Assembly (NCBI GenBank): GCA_047600765.1
Contig: JASGKF010000001.1
Location: forward strand, 1,984,001-2,048,000
DNA length: 64,000 nucleotides
Direction: 5' to 3'
DNA from: Viridibacterium sp047600765
Lineage (GTDB): Bacteria > Pseudomonadota > Gammaproteobacteria > Burkholderiales > Rhodocyclaceae
Positions 24,380 through 32,063 of this stretch are shown piece after piece; within the stretch, counting starts at the first letter, position 1, and every line of letters begins with the position of its first letter. The translations under genes were made by a program, and so were the position numbers. Under the pieces are notes generated by a model, which was not told where the DNA came from, did not search any database, and saw nothing but the letters and a program-made list of their open reading frames with translations.

Positions 24380-25509
24380 GCGGCCAGCGCCTGCAGTTGC
24401 GCGGCATAGGTGTCTTGCCCCTGCCATTGCAGGCCGGGCAGCAGGTCGCCAAATGCATTGGCTTCGAGAACACTCGCCCTGCCGTTCTTGACGACCACGT
24501 CGAAGCCGGCAATCAGGCTTCGCGGAAAACTGGCGGCAGCCTGCATGGAGACCGCCTCCAGCGCCGACAGATCCACCCCGTTCAACAGGTTTGCCGCATC
24601 AACGCGCCGGTTGCCCAGGTGCAGGTTGGTCATGATGTGTCGCCCCACGCGTGCCACACGATGCGCCACCTTGCCAGCCAGCGTCACGACACGAAAGTCG
24701 TAACTTGCATCACCAGCGCGAGGCTTGGGCAACCAGGCCTCGGCATAGGCCTGCTGGGATGCCAGGGCATTGATGAGAGCTTCAATGTCCTGTCGCGTGC
24801 TGTACTGGCTCATGCGTTTGAGATTGAACAGGCGCATACCTGACGGGGAGTGTTCGATGCTGGCCGTCGTCGTTGCCTGCTCGCGGCCACCACTGGCGCG
24901 CCGGTATGCAACGACGCCTGCGGCGGACGAGCCGTAGCGCGCTTTGACGAAGACGCGATCGAGCTGATGCTCGTCCAGCATGGACTGCAACGCGCGGTAA
25001 CTTGCGACAGGCCCCAGCAAGCGAGGCGTGGACACCGCGTGCTGCACAAGATGCTGCTGGCAGGCCAGCTTGTCCGTCATCAACAGCAGCTCGTCAGGCG
25101 CGTTCACGACTTTCAGGTGTGGCTGCTGAGCAAGAAGACCCGCCAGCTTGCCAAGCGCGGCCGAGAACCCCGCAAACCAGGCATCGGTATTCCGCAATTC
25201 GCCGTGCGCAATAGGTGCAGGCTCGTCGCGTCCGAGTATCCGGCAACCGAGCACGCACAGCTTGTGTTGTGCCACGGGGTCATCGCCCGGCGATTCGATC
25301 TTGAACACACAAGGCTGTTCAAGATGGCGGACGAGGATCTCCGGCGCATCCAGCCAGGCCGCCCAATCCACGACTTGCGCAGGGGGCAGGCCGAGCTGTG
25401 CACGGGCTGCCTGCAACAATCGCAGGCGTTTGCCCGTTGCTGCGCCGAGCACTACCTGGGTGCCCGGCGACACAGCTTCCTGCATGGCGCTGATGGCAGC
25501 GCACTCCAC
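24376..25509 (-). CDS. STM4014-family ATP-grasp-like protein
   Basis: 377 aa. The C-terminal two-thirds look ATP-grasp-like: VFVKARYGSSAAGVVAYRR (ATP-binding lysine and Gly-rich loop), FRVVTLAGKVAHRVARVG, and VLEANAFGDLLPG, whose Glu/Asn match the metal ligands of RimK-type ligases. The N-terminal about 100 residues begin with a Rossmann-like strand. ATP-grasp enzymes form amide or ester bonds, often on peptides. It sits 3 nt after the LRR gene and overlaps the hydrolase by 4 nt, so it belongs to the operon. Confidence 0.83.
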   Translation of the reverse strand: MECAAISAMQEAVSPGTQVVLGAATGKRLRLLQAARAQLGLPPAQVVDWAAWLDAPEILVRHLEQPCVFKIESPGDDPVAQHKLCVLGCRILGRDEPAPIAHGELRNTDAWFAGFSAALGKLAGLLAQQPHLKVVNAPDELLLMTDKLACQQHLVQHAVSTPRLLGPVASYRALQSMLDEHQLDRVFVKARYGSSAAGVVAYRRASGGREQATTTASIEHSPSGMRLFNLKRMSQYSTRQDIEALINALASQQAYAEAWLPKPRAGDASYDFRVVTLAGKVAHRVARVGRHIMTNLHLGNRRVDAANLLNGVDLSALEAVSMQAAASFPRSLIAGFDVVVKNGRASVLEANAFGDLLPGLQWQGQDTYAAQLQALAA

Positions 25510-25512
25510 GGC

Positions 25513-26421
25513 TTACTCTCCGACGGCGACGTACTTGTAGCCTTCGTCCTCGTCCTGCGCGTCGTCGAGCTTCACCTCGATGGGCAGGGTACGCAGCTTG
25601 TCCTGCACGGCTTGCGAGATGTAGTGATGGCTCAGATCCAGGCAGCGCAGCTTGCGCACATGCGGGCTGTTGAAGAGTGCTTCCGCGCCGGTATCGCCGA
25701 GCGTGCCCAGCGAAAGATCCAGCGTATCGAGCTGTTCGATCCAGGCCTGACCTGCCAGCCATACGGCCAGATCGTCTGCGATATCCGAATCGCGCAGACC
25801 CAGATAGCGCAGGCTCGGTGTGCGCAAGCTGCCGAGTACACGCTCGTAGAGCGCCACATCGCCGTCAAAGCCGTAGTCGTCCGTGCCCAGCCACAGTTCG
25901 AGGTGCTCAAGTGCCGGCAGGCTCGATTCGGCCAGCGCATTGGCAACGCCGCTCGGCAAACCACCGCTCTCGATGATCAGCTGCTTCAGCGCGGGGTGCG
26001 AGAAAGGCTCCAGCTCCAGCTGGTTGGCGCCACGGATGCGCAGCGTTCCCAGAGACTGGAAGTTTTCGAGCAGCATGTTGTAGTCCGACTGGATGATCCA
26101 GGAGATCTCGCAGTCTTCGTAGGTCATGTCGCCGATGAAAAGCGCCTTCAGCGCAGGTAGCTCGGCGGCCTGTGCAACGAGCACGCCGAGGGTTTCTTCG
26201 GAGCTTTCTTCCGCCGGGTTGTTCCACTGCCCGATGATCAGGGCGTCGAGCTTGCTCTTGTCGACCTTGGACAGGAACTCAGCAATCAGGTCCCCGATAC
26301 GGCGCTCATCGTCATACTCCAGAGTCAGCCGATAGACCTTGGTGCTGATATCGGGCTGGCCGCCGTCGTAGGTTTCAACTGTCTTGCCGTGAAAAACTTC
26401 GGAGTACTCTGAAATGGTCAC
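25513..26421 (-). CDS. STM4015-family leucine-rich-repeat protein, first gene of the operon
   Basis: 302 aa. Residues about 95-285 are leucine-rich repeats: LPALKALFIGD, LGTLRIRGANQL, HPALKQLIIES, LPALEHLELWLG, SLRYLGLRDSDI, LDTLDLSLG, LRCLDLSHHYI. The N-terminal about 90 residues (FHGKTVETYD) form a separate cap. The protein ends in a short acidic, apparently unstructured tail with Tyr and Val (DEDEGYKYVAVGE). No signal peptide or enzyme motif. Because the rest of the operon encodes modifying-type enzymes, this protein is a plausible substrate or scaffold (inference). Confidence 0.86.
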   Translation of the reverse strand: MTISEYSEVFHGKTVETYDGGQPDISTKVYRLTLEYDDERRIGDLIAEFLSKVDKSKLDALIIGQWNNPAEESSEETLGVLVAQAAELPALKALFIGDMTYEDCEISWIIQSDYNMLLENFQSLGTLRIRGANQLELEPFSHPALKQLIIESGGLPSGVANALAESSLPALEHLELWLGTDDYGFDGDVALYERVLGSLRTPSLRYLGLRDSDIADDLAVWLAGQAWIEQLDTLDLSLGTLGDTGAEALFNSPHVRKLRCLDLSHHYISQAVQDKLRTLPIEVKLDDAQDEDEGYKYVAVGE

Positions 26422-26539
26422 GATGGAATCCTGTCTTGGAAGTTTGGAAATGCCAGGTGGCAGGTCGGTATATCAAATGCGGATGGGAGCGTCAAAGCCT
26501 CACACCCGCTGATGTTGCTTGTTGCCTGTTGCAGCAAGC

Positions 26540-27412
26540 CTACAACGCGAAGGCCAGCACCACCGGTAACACCGCTACGGCCAACAGATTGCCGATCAGC
26601 ACGATGGAGGCGACCTTGTCCGGCTCCTGGTTGTAGCGCTCGGCAAACAGGTAGTTCATCACCGCTGGCGGCAGCGCGCCGTAGATGATCAGTAGCGCCG
26701 CCTGCAGCCCATGCAGGCCCAGCGCCCAGGCAATCGCGCTCGCCAGCGCACCGCCGATGGCCGGCCGCGCGAGGCCACCGATGAGACCCACGCGCCAGCC
26801 TTCAAGGCGGATGTCGGTCATGCGCACCCCGAGCGAGAACAGCATCAGCGGAATCGCGATATCGCCCAGCAGCTTCAGCGCCATCACCAGCGGCTGCCAC
26901 ACCACGATGCCCGACAAGGACACCGCAAGGCCCAGCACCGTCGCGATGACATTGGGCACCTTCCACAGCTGGCTCAGGTGCAGCTTGTGGTCCAGCAGAT
27001 AGCTGCCATAGGTGAAGTGCAGCAGCGTCGACACCATGAACAGTATGACGGCCGGCTGCAGCGCTTGATCGCCCCAGGCCAGCACCGCCAGCGGAATGCC
27101 CAGGTTGGCCGAGTTGCTGAACATGATGGTCGGCAGCAGTGTACGCGGGTCTTCCTTCAGCACTCGCGACAGCACGTGGCCGGCGATGCCGCAGGCGATG
27201 GTCAGCAACAACATTGCCAGCGCAAGCTGCCAGTACTGCGCCACATGAAAGTCTCGCCCTGCCAGCGCACCGAAGATCAGCGCCGGCGCAAACACATCCA
27301 TGGTCAGCTTGTTCGCCACCCCCATGTCCGGCCGCTCGCGCCGCGCGACGAAATAGCCGACGGCAGCGATGGTGAAGACGGGGAAGAGGATGGAGATGAT
27401 GCGTTCGAGCAT
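26540..27412 (-). CDS. AEC-family (auxin efflux carrier-like) transporter
   Basis: 290 aa with about ten hydrophobic segments. It starts MLERIISILFPVFTIAAVGY and has the AEC features SNSANLGIPLAV in the middle and PPAVMNYLFAERY near the C-terminus. Bacterial members export or exchange carboxylates such as malate or malonate. It precedes the LRR gene on the same strand by 118 nt; membership of that operon is possible but not shown. It is divergent from the small SH3-like gene. Confidence 0.9.
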   Translation of the reverse strand: MLERIISILFPVFTIAAVGYFVARRERPDMGVANKLTMDVFAPALIFGALAGRDFHVAQYWQLALAMLLLTIACGIAGHVLSRVLKEDPRTLLPTIMFSNSANLGIPLAVLAWGDQALQPAVILFMVSTLLHFTYGSYLLDHKLHLSQLWKVPNVIATVLGLAVSLSGIVVWQPLVMALKLLGDIAIPLMLFSLGVRMTDIRLEGWRVGLIGGLARPAIGGALASAIAWALGLHGLQAALLIIYGALPPAVMNYLFAERYNQEPDKVASIVLIGNLLAVAVLPVVLAFAL

Positions 27413-27542
27413 GTTGGGGTGAAGCGTGAAGAGCTGCGTGGAAAGAGGATTTTAGTCTTCGTACGGCGTAACCGGACTGGATGTGGATTTGTCCTTCATC
27501 GGGAGGCATTATGTTGTCGTCTATTTTTTCGTAAGGCACAAC

Positions 27543-27887
27543 ATGCGCGTGGCTGCCGTATTCGTTTTGCTGGGTGCAGTTCTCGGCGCTCAGGCCTCTG
27601 AATCATCGGAATGCGAGCGTATTGACTCGCGGGGTCAGAAGAATGTCGGCTTTCATCCAAGACTTTCAGCGACGGTTAGCGGAGTCGGTCGTGCGTGGCT
27701 CTATGCGGCCCCCGCTGAAAAATGCAAAACCAAGCGTTTTATCGTTCCAGGTGATTCTGTGACTGTGTACACCCCGTACAAAGGCTGGCTTCATGTCATG
27801 TACATCAACTCTCGTACAGGAGAGGACTTCGAAGCTTGGGTCAAAGAAGATCGCCTCAAAATAACTGGGGACTTGGGACCACGTTGA
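27543..27887 (+). CDS. Small secreted protein, possible bacterial SH3-like fold
   Basis: 114 aa. Signal peptide about 1-19 (VLLGAVLGAQAS), then a compact beta-rich domain with LYAAPAEKCKTKRFIVPGDSVTVYTPYKGWLHVMYI and EAWVKEDRL, the shape of a bacterial SH3 (SH3_3-like) domain in which WL and AWV edges recur. Two cysteines (CERID, EKCKT) may form a disulfide. Periplasmic. No named family assigned. The start at 27543 begins at the signal peptide; the longer frame was rejected. Confidence 0.7.
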   Translation: MRVAAVFVLLGAVLGAQASESSECERIDSRGQKNVGFHPRLSATVSGVGRAWLYAAPAEKCKTKRFIVPGDSVTVYTPYKGWLHVMYINSRTGEDFEAWVKEDRLKITGDLGPR

Positions 27888-27971
27888 CGAATGGCATTGC
27901 GTCGGTGTTTGCTCGCCCATCGTTCGCTGCAATGTACTTATTGCCCCCTACTTACCAATCGCTATCCGCCA

Positions 27972-28349
27972 ATGCTCGAAGCCATCTTTGAATTAATCGG
28001 TGAGTTCCTGCTCCAGATCGTCAGCGAAGCGCTCATCGAGCTGGGCTTCCACTCTCTGGGGGAGCCGTTCCGCAAGGCGCCCGATCCGTGGTTGGCGGCG
28101 CTTGGCTATACGCTCTTCGGCACGATCCTCGGGGGCGTCAGTCTGCTGGTGTTTCCGGACAATCTGGTTCCCGACGCCTGGCGTCTGGCAAACCTGATCG
28201 TGACGCCGATTGCCGCAGGCGGTCTCATGGCCCTCATGGGTGCATGGCGGGAGCGTCGCGGTCAGTCGGTACTGCGGATCGACAAGTTCTCTTACGGCTA
28301 TCTGTTCGCCCTGAGTTTTGCCTTGATCCGTTTCTTCTTTGCAGCATGA
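27972..28349 (+). CDS. Small integral membrane protein of unknown function
   Basis: 125 aa with hydrophobic segments at about 5-25, 43-65, 70-92 and 105-125, and a short basic loop (ERRGQSVLRIDKFSYGY) before the last one. No recognised domain or catalytic motif. It follows the SH3-like gene by 84 nt on the same strand and converges on the flavin reductase gene. Confidence 0.7.
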   Translation: MLEAIFELIGEFLLQIVSEALIELGFHSLGEPFRKAPDPWLAALGYTLFGTILGGVSLLVFPDNLVPDAWRLANLIVTPIAAGGLMALMGAWRERRGQSVLRIDKFSYGYLFALSFALIRFFFAA

Positions 28350-28383
28350 TTTGCTGCATCGCTCCTCTCCGTAGTTCCCCACC

Positions 28384-28959
28384 CTACGGCTTCGCCGGCA
28401 CCGCTTCCCCAATCGCATAGAAGTTTCCGCCCGCCACGTGGTGCAGGCTGCGCAGCGCCGGATCCGCATCTTCGAAGTGCCAGTGACCGTCGCGGAAGAC
28501 GCGCGCGTCGGCCCAAGCTGCCGTGACTTCACCGATGAAGAGGTCGTAGGCCTGCTGGTTGTGCGGTTCGGGGATCAGCTTGCAGGCCAGCCAGGCGCTG
28601 CAGTCACTCACGAAGGGCAGATCGTGATCGGCCATGTCGAAGAGCTCGACGCCACTGTGGGCAAGCTTGTCGGCATCGTCAGCGAGTGAGCGGCGACCGA
28701 CTGCGCGGGTGAGTTCGGCCTGCGCGACCGTGGGTACCTGGATCACGAAGTGGCCGCTCTGTTCGACGAGCTGGCGTGTGCGACTCGATTTGTCGAGCAC
28801 CACGGTGAGCTTGGGCGGCGCGTAGTCAAGTGCGCAGACCCAGGCGGCGGCCATGACGTTGTCGATGCCGGAGTGGCGCGCGGAGACGAGCACGGTGGGG
28901 CCGTGATTGATGAGGCGGTAGGCCTTGCCGAGCTCGACGGGGGCGATGTGTGTGGTCAT
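28384..28959 (-). CDS. Flavin reductase family protein
   Basis: 191 aa of the flavin reductase-like (FMN-binding split barrel) family. LINHGPTVLVSARHSGIDNVMAAAWVCAL and APPKLTVVLDKSSRTRQLVEQSGHFVIQVP are characteristic, as is the GxxSRDxxD-like region (VGRRSLADDADKL). It binds FMN and reduces it or a substrate with NAD(P)H, probably serving a monooxygenase elsewhere. The start at 28959 has an AGGAGCAGGA ribosome site. Divergent from the dikinase-like gene. Confidence 0.9.
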   Translation of the reverse strand: MTTHIAPVELGKAYRLINHGPTVLVSARHSGIDNVMAAAWVCALDYAPPKLTVVLDKSSRTRQLVEQSGHFVIQVPTVAQAELTRAVGRRSLADDADKLAHSGVELFDMADHDLPFVSDCSAWLACKLIPEPHNQQAYDLFIGEVTAAWADARVFRDGHWHFEDADPALRSLHHVAGGNFYAIGEAVPAKP

Positions 28960-29068
28960 TCCTGCTCCTGCTGCATGCACCGGATGTCTGCAGTTGGGGG
29001 TGTGTCTGGATGCTTCAAGCGACTGCAGGCTGATAGTCTTGCAGACTCCTGAACGTGGCGGGGTGGAT

Positions 29069-31060
29069 ATGTCAGCGGCAAAAACCGGGTGGACGATGAT
29101 GCGATGGGTGCTGGGTCTGGCAATGCTTTGCTGCGTATGGCCGGCAGCGGCGCAACTGGCCGCCAAGCCTTCCGCCTTCCGTGCGCCCGACGAGCATGAT
29201 CCGCTCAAGGCGGTGGCGGAGGCTTACCTGCCCAGCATCGGGCAGCGTGTGGATTTCAATCGCCTGGCGCGTCGCTACAACCGGGGCACCGCGTTCGAGT
29301 TGCCGCATGTGCTGTTCCTCATTGATCGCACGGCTGCGGATCGGGTCTATTTCATCAACACCCGTCGTTTCGATCTGCACGAGCATTTCATGGCGCGCGG
29401 CCCCCTGCACCTGAAAACGAGTCGTGCGGAACTGGCGAGCAACTACCGTTCACCCTCGCGCCGCTTCATCCTGGGTGTGGTGAGCTGGCAGGCGGCGACG
29501 CGCCAATGGACCTGGGAGAGCTGGGAGGGGGATCGTCTGACCGAGGCGCTGCTGCGTGAAGCGCAGGGCAGCCTGCAAGCGGCGTTCTTCGAGCCCCTGC
29601 TCTTCAAGGCGAACTCGCGCGCGCACGAAGTGGTCGCCGAGTCGGCTGGCTTGCCCTACGTCTCGCAGGCGCGGCTGATCGAAGAGCAATCTTTCCTGCC
29701 GCTCAATCAGGGCGTGGCGCGGGGGCGTATCAAGCTGGTGCCGCTCGGTGGTCTGGTGGCGGATGCAGACCCGCACGACATCCTGGTGCTCGACGAAGTG
29801 CCGATCAGCTTGCCGCCCGTAGCGGGTGTCATCACTTCGCGTCCCTCGACGGCGATCTCGCACGTCAATCTGTTGGCCAAGGGCTGGGGCATTCCGAATG
29901 CCTGGGTGCGTGATGCGCTGGCCGCGCTGGCGCCGTATGACCGGCAGTGGGTCGAGTTGCAGGTCACGCGGACGGGTTATCAGGTCAAGCCCATCGCACC
30001 GCTGACTCTGGCGAGCGCACAACAGAAGCGTGCGCTGCCGCGCCCGGTGCTGACGCGTCGCGATCTTGTGCCCCTGGCGCGCCTGCGCGTTGCCGATCAC
30101 GTGCATTGCGGCAGCAAGGCGGCGAACCTGGGTGCCGTCATGGCATCGCATGTGCCCGAAGTGTCGGTGCCGGACGGCTTCTGCATTCCGTTCGCGCAGT
30201 ATGCGGATTTCATGCGCAGCGCAGCGGCACGCGCGCTGATCGAGGCGGCGACGCATTCGCCGGGTTTCGATAGCAATGCAGCGGCCCGCCATGCCGCGCT
30301 CGATCGCTTGCGTGCCGACCTGATTGCCCTGCCCGTGCCCGACGCACAGACGGCTGCCTGGATGGCGCGCTGGCAAGGGCAGCTGGGCGGAGCCGGTGTA
30401 TTCGTGCGCAGCTCGTCGAACTCGGAGGACCTGCCGGGCTTCAGCGGTGCGGGGCTCTATACGACGGTGCCCAACGTGCGCCAGGCCGATGCGCTGGTGA
30501 TGGCGGTGAAGACGGTGTGGGCATCGGTCTTCAACATCGAGGCCTATGAGGCGCGCCGCGTGGGCGGCATTCCGCTGGATGCGGTGGCGATGGGCGTGCT
30601 GGTGCAGACTGCGGCGGACTCGAAGCGCTCGGGCGTCATGATCACGCGTGATCCGTTCGATGCGGCTCATCGCTCGGCGGTCTACATCGCGGCAAAGCGC
30701 GGCATAGGCATCAAGGTGGTCGAAGGTCGCCGCATTGCCGAGCAGGTGATGATCGACACACGCACGCATGCTGCGCAGTGGTTGAGCGAGGCCGACGAGG
30801 ATAGTGAGTTGCGCCTGGATGCGAGTGGTGGCGTCAGCGAACAGAAGCTGGATAGCGCGAGCCAGCGCACACGCGTGCTGGACGAAGCCACGGTGCGTCG
30901 ATTGGCGCGCGTGGGCGAAGCCATACGCCGCGTGTTCAAGGGCCGCGAGCAGGACATCGAATGGGCGACCGTGGATGAACAGCGCATCGTGGTGTTGCAG
31001 GCGCGGCCTTATGGCGCCGCCGTCAGGCCGGTTGCGCTCAACAAGGCGTCATCGCGCTGA
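29069..31060 (+). CDS. Signal-peptide-bearing PEP-synthase / glucan-dikinase-like protein
   Basis: 663 aa. A predicted signal peptide (WVLGLAMLCCVWPAAAQ, about 12-29) precedes a domain of no known family (about 30-230). A swivelling phosphohistidine-like domain follows (GVITSRPSTAISHVNLLAKGWGIPN, His near 270), then a C-terminal PEP/pyruvate-dikinase ATP-grasp domain (GSKAANLGAV near 348; VRSSSNSEDLPGFSGAGL near 446). The His-before-ATP order matches alpha-glucan water dikinases, not PEP synthase. Why such a kinase should be exported is unclear, since the periplasm lacks ATP. If the N-terminus is instead a membrane anchor, the start may be at M10 or M11. Its end overlaps the LysR gene by 12 nt. 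Confidence 0.78.
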   Translation: MSAAKTGWTMMRWVLGLAMLCCVWPAAAQLAAKPSAFRAPDEHDPLKAVAEAYLPSIGQRVDFNRLARRYNRGTAFELPHVLFLIDRTAADRVYFINTRRFDLHEHFMARGPLHLKTSRAELASNYRSPSRRFILGVVSWQAATRQWTWESWEGDRLTEALLREAQGSLQAAFFEPLLFKANSRAHEVVAESAGLPYVSQARLIEEQSFLPLNQGVARGRIKLVPLGGLVADADPHDILVLDEVPISLPPVAGVITSRPSTAISHVNLLAKGWGIPNAWVRDALAALAPYDRQWVELQVTRTGYQVKPIAPLTLASAQQKRALPRPVLTRRDLVPLARLRVADHVHCGSKAANLGAVMASHVPEVSVPDGFCIPFAQYADFMRSAAARALIEAATHSPGFDSNAAARHAALDRLRADLIALPVPDAQTAAWMARWQGQLGGAGVFVRSSSNSEDLPGFSGAGLYTTVPNVRQADALVMAVKTVWASVFNIEAYEARRVGGIPLDAVAMGVLVQTAADSKRSGVMITRDPFDAAHRSAVYIAAKRGIGIKVVEGRRIAEQVMIDTRTHAAQWLSEADEDSELRLDASGGVSEQKLDSASQRTRVLDEATVRRLARVGEAIRRVFKGREQDIEWATVDEQRIVVLQARPYGAAVRPVALNKASSR

Positions 31061-31963
31061 CAGCAGGTTCTTGCAACGCTCGGCAATGAAATCGCGCAGC
31101 ACGCTGACCGCCGGGTTGATGAGTCGCCGGTCAGCGCACATGAGATGCAGCGGCGCGGCTTCGCCCTGCCATTGCGGCAGCAACTCGACGAGCTTGCCGG
31201 CGGCGAGGTCGGCTGCGATGTCGAGGCGCGACTTGTAGGCGATGCCCATGCCCGCGATGGCCCAGCGGCGCACCACGTCGCCGTCGTTCGAGACGTGCAC
31301 GACGCGCACGCGCACCGTGACCTGTTCCTTGCCACGGCGGAAGCGCCAGCGGTCCAGCACTTCGGCCTCGCCGGCACCCATTACGTAGCACAGTGCGTCG
31401 AAGGGGCGGATGTCGTGCGGGTGCTTGATCTTGCCGTGGCGCGCGATCCAGTCGGGCGAGGCGCACAGCACGCGGCGGTTGTCGGGTGCGAGGGGCAGGG
31501 CGATGAGGCTGGAGTCTGGCGGTTCGCCGTAGCGCACGGCGAGGTCCAGCGGCAGGCTGTAGAGGTCGGCCATGCGGTCCGACAGGTACAGGCGGAAGCA
31601 CAGCGCCGGGTACTGCGCGTGGAAGTCGGCGAGCCAGGGCAACAGCAGGTTGCGGCCGAGGTCGGACGGGGCGGCGAGTTGCAGCGGCCCTTCCATGGCC
31701 TGACGACTGGTTTCGAGGCCTTCCACCGCGCTGCGCAGGGCGTCGAGCGCGGTGCGGGTGTGGGCGAGGAAGTGTTCGCCCTCGCGCGTGAGTCGCAGGC
31801 TGCGCGTGGAGCGCACGAACAGCGGCACCTGTAGCTGGGCTTCGAGGCGCTTGAGCGCGGCGCTGGCGGCAGCGGGGGTGATGTCCAGCGTGCGCGCGGC
31901 GGCGGAGAGGCTGCCGTGCTCGGCGGTGCGCACGAAGATTTCGAGGTCCTGGAGGGATTTCAT
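31049..31963 (-). CDS. LysR-family transcriptional regulator (divergent from OYE gene)
   Basis: 304 aa. N-terminal winged helix: MKSLQDLEIFVRTAEHGSLSAAARTLDITPAAASAALKRLE, followed by a LysR effector domain. The start at 31963 is fixed by the conserved N-terminus. A palindromic TTGAATATGCATTCAA lies 13 nt upstream, between this gene and the divergent OYE gene; LysR regulators usually control themselves and such a divergent neighbour. The gene end overlaps the dikinase gene end by 12 nt, tail to tail. Confidence 0.92.
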   Translation of the reverse strand: MKSLQDLEIFVRTAEHGSLSAAARTLDITPAAASAALKRLEAQLQVPLFVRSTRSLRLTREGEHFLAHTRTALDALRSAVEGLETSRQAMEGPLQLAAPSDLGRNLLLPWLADFHAQYPALCFRLYLSDRMADLYSLPLDLAVRYGEPPDSSLIALPLAPDNRRVLCASPDWIARHGKIKHPHDIRPFDALCYVMGAGEAEVLDRWRFRRGKEQVTVRVRVVHVSNDGDVVRRWAIAGMGIAYKSRLDIAADLAAGKLVELLPQWQGEAAPLHLMCADRRLINPAVSVLRDFIAERCKNLLSAR

Positions 31964-31976
31964 CTTCAACAAAAAT

Positions 31977-31992
31977 TTGAATATGCATTCAA
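31977..31992. promoter_or_regulatory. Probable LysR-type operator
   Basis: TTGAATATGCATTCAA has perfect 6-bp arms (TTGAAT/ATTCAA) and satisfies the T-N11-A rule for LysR boxes. It lies in the 100-nt gap between the divergent LysR and OYE genes. Confidence 0.65.
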
Positions 31993-32063
31993 TTCTGCGC
32001 TGCTTTATTGAAACTGCAAAACCCCCGATGATGACGGCACGTTTCCTTGATGGAGTCCGCCTC

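Noticed and set aside
24850..26160. A 436-codon plus-strand open frame across the LRR/ATP-grasp genes
   Set aside because: Antisense shadow of two genes with clear LRR and ATP-grasp patterns and coupled starts.
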